Assembly (NCBI GenBank): GCA_965657085.1
Contig: CBFHND010000025.1
Location: forward strand, 1-46,799
Length of the DNA stretch: 46,799 nt
Source: CBFHND01 sp965657085
Lineage (GTDB): Bacteria > Pseudomonadota > Alphaproteobacteria > Rhodobacterales > Rhodobacteraceae
Direction of reading: 5' to 3'
Of this stretch, positions 42,417 through 46,799 are shown one piece after another. Under the pieces are notes generated by a model, which saw only the letters and a list, made by a program, of their open reading frames with translations, ran no database searches and was not told the DNA's origin. Each line of letters begins with the position of its first letter. Position 1 is the first letter of the stretch. Both the position numbers and the translations under genes were made by a program.

Positions 42417-43802
42417 CTATCTGCGCTGAAAGGCTGGTGACATGAGCACCAGACCAATGGCTTCGGATTTGCTTTCTGCAGCACCTGCCGCGAATTTGAC
42501 TTCGTCCGGGGCAAAGCCGCCAAGGGCTGCATCGACAAAGGCGCGCGGGTCCGGAAGGTCGGGTTTCAGGATGCGCGGCGCACCCATCGCCCATTGCACG
42601 CGACCGGCCAATCCCTGCGGGCTGAGCCATGCGCCGTCTTCCTCGGGCCACCCGTCGGGCCCCCCGAATTTCTGCCATGTCTGTCCCATGATCGACATGG
42701 GCGTCAGCATCGTGTTGCGAATGCCCTTTTCGTCCATGGCCGTCACCACATCGGGTGCCACCGCCAGTGCACGCATCCCCGAGCTTACGAATTCCACAGG
42801 TGGCTTGATGTTCTGGAATTCCGACACCCAAGCGGCGGGATGCTCCAACAGGGCGGCATAGACCTGCATCAAATCGCCTTCGGTTTCGGAAAAACGTGTG
42901 GCGACATGGGTGACCAGATCGGGATCAGGCGTATCTGCAACGAAATGCACGGCCAGCTTCCAGGCGACGTGTTTGGCGGTTGCCGGATGCAGCGCAAGAT
43001 CGTTCAACACCTCGCGGATGGGCTTCATGCCACGGGCGTCGGCATAGGTTTTCCCGAGGATCGTTTCCGCGCCCGGCTCGACATAGTCCTTGCGAAACTT
43101 AAAGCCGGTCCCGGCGCGAAAGGACAGGCCTGTAAACAGCTCGGCCAGCTGGCGCACGTCCTCTTGCGTATAGGGCCCATCGACCCCCAGCGTGTGCAGC
43201 TCCATCACTTCACGCGCGAGGTTTTCGTTCAGGCCAGTCGCTTTGCCACGGGCCAGCGCGCGTTCGCTCTCGGGACCCATGGCCATCTGTTGATCCAGAA
43301 ACTGGAGCATCACGGGGTGCGTCACGGCACTGGTCAACAGGTCTGCGAATTTGCCGGTGATGAAGGGCCGGATGCCGTCTTCGATGTAAGGAGAAGTGCC
43401 GCGTTTGATCAGGCCTGCAGTTCCGGTTGCCGCGAAATGGTCGCCCCAGAAATAGGTCAGACGTTCACGGAAGGAATGGGGGCTGTACGTGCGGCGCAAC
43501 ATGGACAGGCCAAGCCACTTGGTCATGTCGATGCGCGCGGCCTTCTTCAGAAGCTTGCGCTCCTTGTTGATCTGATTGGCCAACTCTGTGCCGCGGTTCT
43601 TGCGCCTGATGTCGCCCAAGCGCTTCATCTCGATCATGCGCAGCCGAAAGGCGTCAAAGGTCTCGATCGGGAAACGCGTCGCCATTTCATCCGGCGCCAG
43701 CAACCCGTCGAGCATGGCGTCGGTGGATGTTGGTGGCGCAATCTTTGGGGACAGGCCGCAGCCAAACCGAATTTCAGCCAGTTGAGGGTCAAATCTGCGC
43801 AC
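42417..43802 (-). CDS. DUF1800 family protein
   Basis: A 461-residue protein of the DUF1800 family: RLTYFWGDHFA near residue 115, NENLAREVMELHTLGVDGPYTQEDV near 205 (excerpt shortened elsewhere), and KHVAWKLAVHFV near 295. The start is GTG at 43802, because AAGGAG is located nine bases upstream of it; longer forms extend into the aspS terminator. No signal peptide is evident. It precedes the Tat-exported DUF1501 gene by 12 bases; the pair may work together outside the cytoplasm, but no biochemical role is established to my knowledge. Confidence 0.87.
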   Translation of the reverse strand: MRRFDPQLAEIRFGCGLSPKIAPPTSTDAMLDGLLAPDEMATRFPIETFDAFRLRMIEMKRLGDIRRKNRGTELANQINKERKLLKKAARIDMTKWLGLSMLRRTYSPHSFRERLTYFWGDHFAATGTAGLIKRGTSPYIEDGIRPFITGKFADLLTSAVTHPVMLQFLDQQMAMGPESERALARGKATGLNENLAREVMELHTLGVDGPYTQEDVRQLAELFTGLSFRAGTGFKFRKDYVEPGAETILGKTYADARGMKPIREVLNDLALHPATAKHVAWKLAVHFVADTPDPDLVTHVATRFSETEGDLMQVYAALLEHPAAWVSEFQNIKPPVEFVSSGMRALAVAPDVVTAMDEKGIRNTMLTPMSIMGQTWQKFGGPDGWPEEDGAWLSPQGLAGRVQWAMGAPRILKPDLPDPRAFVDAALGGFAPDEVKFAAGAAESKSEAIGLVLMSPAFQRR

Positions 43803-43843
43803 GATGCCGAACTCCTTACGGCGGTTACCCTGCCAACATAGCA

Positions 43844-43875
43844 AAAGGCGCGCCGGTTTTCACGGGCGCGCCTTT
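43844..43875 (-). terminator. Rho-independent terminator of aspS
   Basis: A perfect 11-bp stem, AAAGGCGCGCC (43844-43854) with GGCGCGCCTTT (43865-43875), and a 10-base loop lie 35 bases after the aspS stop. On the minus strand the stem runs into TTTTGC. On the plus strand TATTTTT follows, so it could work in both directions. It separates aspS from the DUF1800 gene. Confidence 0.75.
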
Positions 43876-43910
43876 GGTATTTTTCCCTTGGGCGGGGCGT
43901 CGCCGAAAAA

Positions 43911-45686
43911 TCAGTCCTGCGGGATCACCCGCAGACCCAGTTCCATCAGTTGATCGCTTGTCGGATCGGAGGGCGCGTCCATCATCAGGTCTTCGGCGCG
44001 TTGGTTCATCGGGAACAGGATAACCTCGCGGATGTTCGCCTCGTCCGCCAAAAGCATGACGATCCGGTCGATACCTGCCGCACAACCGCCGTGGGGCGGC
44101 GCGCCATATTGAAACGCGTTGACCATGCCACCAAAGCGTTTGCGTACCTCTGCCTCGTCGTAGCCCGCGATCTCGAAGGCCTTGAACATGATCTCGGGCC
44201 GGTGGTTCCGGATTGCACCGCTGACCAATTCGTAGCCGTTGCAGGCCAGATCGTATTGATAGCCCAGCACGTCAAGCGGATTTCCCTGGAGTGCCTCCAT
44301 CCCACCCTGCGGCATCGAGAACGGGTTGTGTTCGAAATCGATGCGCCCGGATTCTTCGTCTTTTTCGTAGATTGGAAAATCAACGATCCAGGCAAAGGCA
44401 AAACGGTCGAGTTCAGTGAGGCCCAGTTCCATTCCGATGTGATCGCGCGCCTTGCCCGCAACCCGCTCGAAACTGGCAGGCTTTCCAGCAAGGAAGAACG
44501 CCGCGTCCCCGGCGCCAAGGCCCAACTGCTCGCGGATGGCATCAGTGCGCTCGGGGCCGATGTTCTTGGCCAAGGGTCCCGCCCCTTCCAGCCCATTTTC
44601 CCCATCGCGCCAGAAGATATAGCCCATGCCGGGCAAGCCTTCGGCCCGCGCGAATTTGTCCATCCGATCACAGAACGCGCGGCTGCCCCCCGTGGGTGCA
44701 GGGATCGCACGGATCTCGGTACCGTCCTGTTCCAGCAGCTTGGCGAAAATGCCAAAGCCTGAGCCCGCAAAGTGTTCGCTGACGACTTGCATCTTGATCG
44801 GGTTGCGCAGGTCGGGTTTGTCCGACCCGTACCAGAGCGCTGCATCACGATAGCTGATCTGCGGCCACTCTTGATCCACCTTGCGACCACCACCAAAATC
44901 TTCAAAGACACCCGTCAACACAGGCTGGATCGTGTCGAACACGTCCTGCTGCGTGACAAAGCTCATCTCCATGTCCAACTGATAAAAGTCGGTGGGCGAC
45001 CGGTCGGCACGTGGGTCTTCGTCGCGGAAACAAGGCGCGATCTGGAAATACTTGTCGAAACCCGACACCATCAAAAGCTGTTTGAATTGCTGCGGCGCCT
45101 GGGGCAGCGCATAGAATTTGCCCGGATGCAGGCGGCTCGGCACCAGAAAATCGCGCGCACCTTCGGGGCTGGATGCCGTGATGATCGGCGTCTGATACTC
45201 GCGGAATCCACCATCCCACATGCGGCGACGGATAGACGATACCACGTCCGAGCGCAGTGCCATGTTGCGCTGCATCTTTTCGCGGCGCAGGTCGAGATAG
45301 CGATATTTCAGACGGGTTTCTTCCGGGTATTCCTGATCGCCAAACACCATCAGCGGCAATTCGGCCGCACCGCCAAGAACTTCGACGTCACGGGCATAAA
45401 CCTCGATCTCGCCGGTCGGGATCTTGGCGTTGATCAGGCTTTCGTCACGGGCTTTGACATCGCCATCAATGCGAATGCACCATTCGGAACGGACCTTTTC
45501 CAATTCGGCAAACACCGGGCTGTCCGGGTCGCAAAGGACCTGGGTAATTCCAAAGTGGTCCCGAAGGTCAATGAAGAGCACACCGCCATGATCGCGCACG
45601 CGGTGCACCCAACCGGACAGGCGCACGGTGTCGCCGACATTCGAGGCGTTGAGGTCCGCACAGGTGTGGCTGCGATATGCGTGCAT
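43911..45686 (-). CDS. aspS: Aspartyl-tRNA synthetase
   Basis: A bacterial-type class IIb synthetase of 591 residues. The N-terminal OB-fold anticodon-binding domain includes SGWVHRVRDHGGVLFIDLRD. Class II motif 2 is FRDEDPRADRSPTDFYQLD, the bacterial GAD insertion lies mid-protein, and motif 3 is GIDRIVMLL near the C-terminus. The ATG at 45686 is preceded by AGGGA. Whether it also charges tRNA-Asn cannot be decided from sequence. It is downstream of the rRNA operon but separated by a strong terminator. Confidence 0.97.
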   Translation of the reverse strand: MHAYRSHTCADLNASNVGDTVRLSGWVHRVRDHGGVLFIDLRDHFGITQVLCDPDSPVFAELEKVRSEWCIRIDGDVKARDESLINAKIPTGEIEVYARDVEVLGGAAELPLMVFGDQEYPEETRLKYRYLDLRREKMQRNMALRSDVVSSIRRRMWDGGFREYQTPIITASSPEGARDFLVPSRLHPGKFYALPQAPQQFKQLLMVSGFDKYFQIAPCFRDEDPRADRSPTDFYQLDMEMSFVTQQDVFDTIQPVLTGVFEDFGGGRKVDQEWPQISYRDAALWYGSDKPDLRNPIKMQVVSEHFAGSGFGIFAKLLEQDGTEIRAIPAPTGGSRAFCDRMDKFARAEGLPGMGYIFWRDGENGLEGAGPLAKNIGPERTDAIREQLGLGAGDAAFFLAGKPASFERVAGKARDHIGMELGLTELDRFAFAWIVDFPIYEKDEESGRIDFEHNPFSMPQGGMEALQGNPLDVLGYQYDLACNGYELVSGAIRNHRPEIMFKAFEIAGYDEAEVRKRFGGMVNAFQYGAPPHGGCAAGIDRIVMLLADEANIREVILFPMNQRAEDLMMDAPSDPTSDQLMELGLRVIPQD

Positions 45687-45802
45687 TTGGTGTGTCCCTT
45701 CGGGGTTGTCTGACCGGCGCAGATACACCGTTCAGGGCAGGTAAAGTCAAGGGCGCGGCCTTGTTTTGAGATGGTTTTGGGCAGAGCGAATGCGATAGGG
45801 TC

Positions 45803-45831
45803 AAAAACAACAAAACCGCCCCGAAGGGCGG
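45803..45831 (-). terminator. Rho-independent terminator of the rRNA operon
   Basis: On the minus strand CCGCCC-TTCG-GGGCGG, a 6-bp GC stem with a stable TTCG tetraloop, is followed by TTTTGTTGTTTTTG. It begins nine bases after the CCA end of tRNA-fMet, so it ends the rrn transcript and insulates aspS. Confidence 0.88.
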
Positions 45832-45839
45832 CTTGTTGT

Positions 45840-45916
<77 letters not shown>

Positions 45917-46366
45917 CCATTTGGTTCACGTGATGTATGACGAGTCGCAGGGGACTGCAAGGGAATGTCACGGTTTCTGATTAATATTTTCGACGAATGC
46001 CCAGGCCTGTATCCGGGAACGGTGTGGATTTGTCTGTTCGTGCGGCGGTGGCGTAAATTACCCCTCCGTTGGGCCGCATGTGCAGCTGCGATCGGAAGCA
46101 ATCAATGTGTTTCGTTGAAATGTTAAGGCGCCTTTGACCCTATAGGGTCGGTGCATACCCGAGCAGCGCTTCAAGCTGTGGATCAAGTTGCGAGAGTATG
46201 TAGGCAAGGCGCCACCGCCAACGCGCTGCGTGAAAAGACCCTGTTCTTGCAAAGAAGGTAACATCCGGAACCACCCAATAAGCCGTCTTTAGATCAGACT
46301 ATTTTCAGGTGGGTTTGGGAAGTGCTTGAGCATCGTAGAGAGATACATCACTCAGAGGTTTTACTA
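45917..46366 (-). other. Long spacer between 5S rRNA and tRNA-fMet
   Basis: Four hundred and fifty bases separate 5S from tRNA-fMet, long compared with the short spacers common here. It contains a short open frame (46140-46274), a perfect 14-base palindrome GACCCTATAGGGTC (46136-46149) and no recognised RNA gene. Being inside the rrn operon it should be transcribed and then removed during tRNA and 5S processing. Confidence 0.6.
46140..46274 (-). CDS. Possible short protein or gene remnant in the rrn spacer
   Basis: A GTG at 46274 opens 44 codons ending at a TAG at 46140; the frame itself is open upstream to about 46300. The translation ends in RLAYILSQLDPQLEALLGY plus APTL and has protein-like composition, resembling the C-terminal end of a longer protein. 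No Shine-Dalgarno is evident and no family is recognised. It may be a fragment left by an old insertion. The stop codon falls in the 14-base palindrome. Confidence 0.25.
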   Translation of the reverse strand: MVPDVTFFARTGSFHAARWRWRLAYILSQLDPQLEALLGYAPTL

Positions 46367-46484
46367 GGTTTGGCAATGACCTACTCTCCCACGCCTTAAG
46401 ACGCAGTACCATCGGCGCTACAGTGCTTAACTGCCAGGTTCGGGATGGGGCTGGGTGTTTCACTTGCGCTATGATCACCAAACC
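46367..46484 (-). rRNA. rrf: 5S ribosomal RNA
   Basis: About 118 bases. GGTTTGG at the 5' end pairs with CCAAACC at the 3' end. Internal hallmarks such as CCCATCCCGAAC and CCGATGGTACTG are present. Located about 100 bases after 23S and followed by the long spacer to tRNA-fMet. Confidence 0.95.
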
Positions 46485-46583
46485 AAGAAAAACCTCTGAA
46501 TGTCCAAGTCAGCACATCTAGTGCTGTGTATGCTTCTGATTTATCGTTCATCGCTTAACTTACTGATAAGTCTTGCTTTTACT

Positions 46584-46799
46584 GGATCAAATCAAGCCTA
46601 TCGGGCAATTAGTACCAGTCAACTGAATGCATTGCTGCACTTACATCTCTGGCCTATCGACGTGGTGGTCTACCACGGCCCTCAGGGATACCTTGTTTTG
46701 AGGGGGGCTTCCCGCTTAGATGCCTTCAGCGGTTATCCTGTCCGATCATAGCTACCCTGCACTGCTGCTGGCGCAACAACAGGTCCACCAGTGGATCGT
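46584..46799 (-). rRNA. rrl: 23S ribosomal RNA, 3' end (partial)
   Basis: The last ~216 bases of 23S on the minus strand, continuing past the right edge. It shows the conserved terminal sequences AAGCGGGAAGC, GGTATCCCTGAGGGCCG and GGTACTAATTGCCCGATAGG. The mature 3' end is placed near 46584 by the position of GGCTTGATTTGATCC; a few bases of error are possible. Confidence 0.95.

Noticed and set aside
46058..46264. Minus-strand open frame of 68 codons in the rrn spacer
   Set aside because: Composition is rich in Cys, Arg and Ser without a family pattern; the overlapping frame at 46140-46274 looks more protein-like, though it too is doubtful.
46500..46751. Plus-strand open frame across the 23S rRNA end and spacer
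   Set aside because: It is antisense to 23S rRNA, whose conserved sequence fully explains this stretch.

Overview
The window is about 46.8 kb of GC-rich DNA from an alphaproteobacterium. Gene content and protein sequences point to the Rhodobacterales (Roseobacter/Rhodobacter group): an RpoHII-type sigma factor, a DUF1467 protein next to methylmalonyl-CoA epimerase, an initiator tRNA downstream of 5S rRNA, and CtrA-like boxes in front of comM. Genus and species cannot be fixed from the sequence alone. It is mostly chromosomal core, with no prophage, CRISPR array or intact insertion sequence. Only the left ~500 bases look accessory.

Layout. 1-500: the first bases of a truncated leftward gene whose ribosome binding site lies in a hairpin, then a gene-poor stretch. 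497-1084: a VOC-fold protein. 1338-6987: the rod-shape operon mreB-mreC-mreD-mrdA-rodA, read rightward, with a 2-hydroxyacid dehydrogenase and a choline-sulfatase-type sulfatase tightly appended (7005-9454). 9499-17313: an M3 peptidase, a PLP trans-sulfuration enzyme, and leftward groups coaBC-dut-membrane-anchored ThiF/MoeB and rpoH2-chaN-like. 17405-20826: cobinamide kinase and a phosphatase (cobalamin), a glutathione S-transferase, and comM. 20792-24013 (leftward): rsmI-yraN-gshB-alpha/beta hydrolase. 24100-28067: an LpoA-like lipoprotein and glnD. 28064-31347: divergent oxyR and katG with a candidate OxyR operator between them. 31551-38897: murJ, a rhomboid-fold protein lacking its catalytic residues, trpS, and a run of small metabolic genes (DUF4336, VOC, HDAC-like, nitroreductase, EI24). 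38827-45686: DUF1467-mce, a response regulator, an acetyltransferase, the exported DUF1501/DUF1800 pair, and aspS. The right end is the distal part of an rRNA operon on the minus strand: 23S (3' end), 5S, an unusually long spacer, tRNA-fMet and a strong terminator.

How it fits together. Cell-envelope functions recur: the Mre/PBP2/RodA elongasome, MurJ lipid II flippase and an LpoA-like PBP activator. Oxidative-stress functions form a second theme: OxyR/KatG, RpoHII, GshB and a GST. The most interesting signals are (i) two promoters with nearly identical architecture, a GTTAAC-N5-GTnAnC box followed by a TAGCC element at matching spacing, in front of comM and of an uncharacterised response regulator; (ii) the inactive rhomboid; (iii) the membrane-anchored E1-like enzyme; (iv) the 450-base 5S/tRNA-fMet spacer holding a short open frame that ends in a perfect palindrome; and (v) the hairpin-masked start at the left edge. 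No clearly new multi-gene system was identified.
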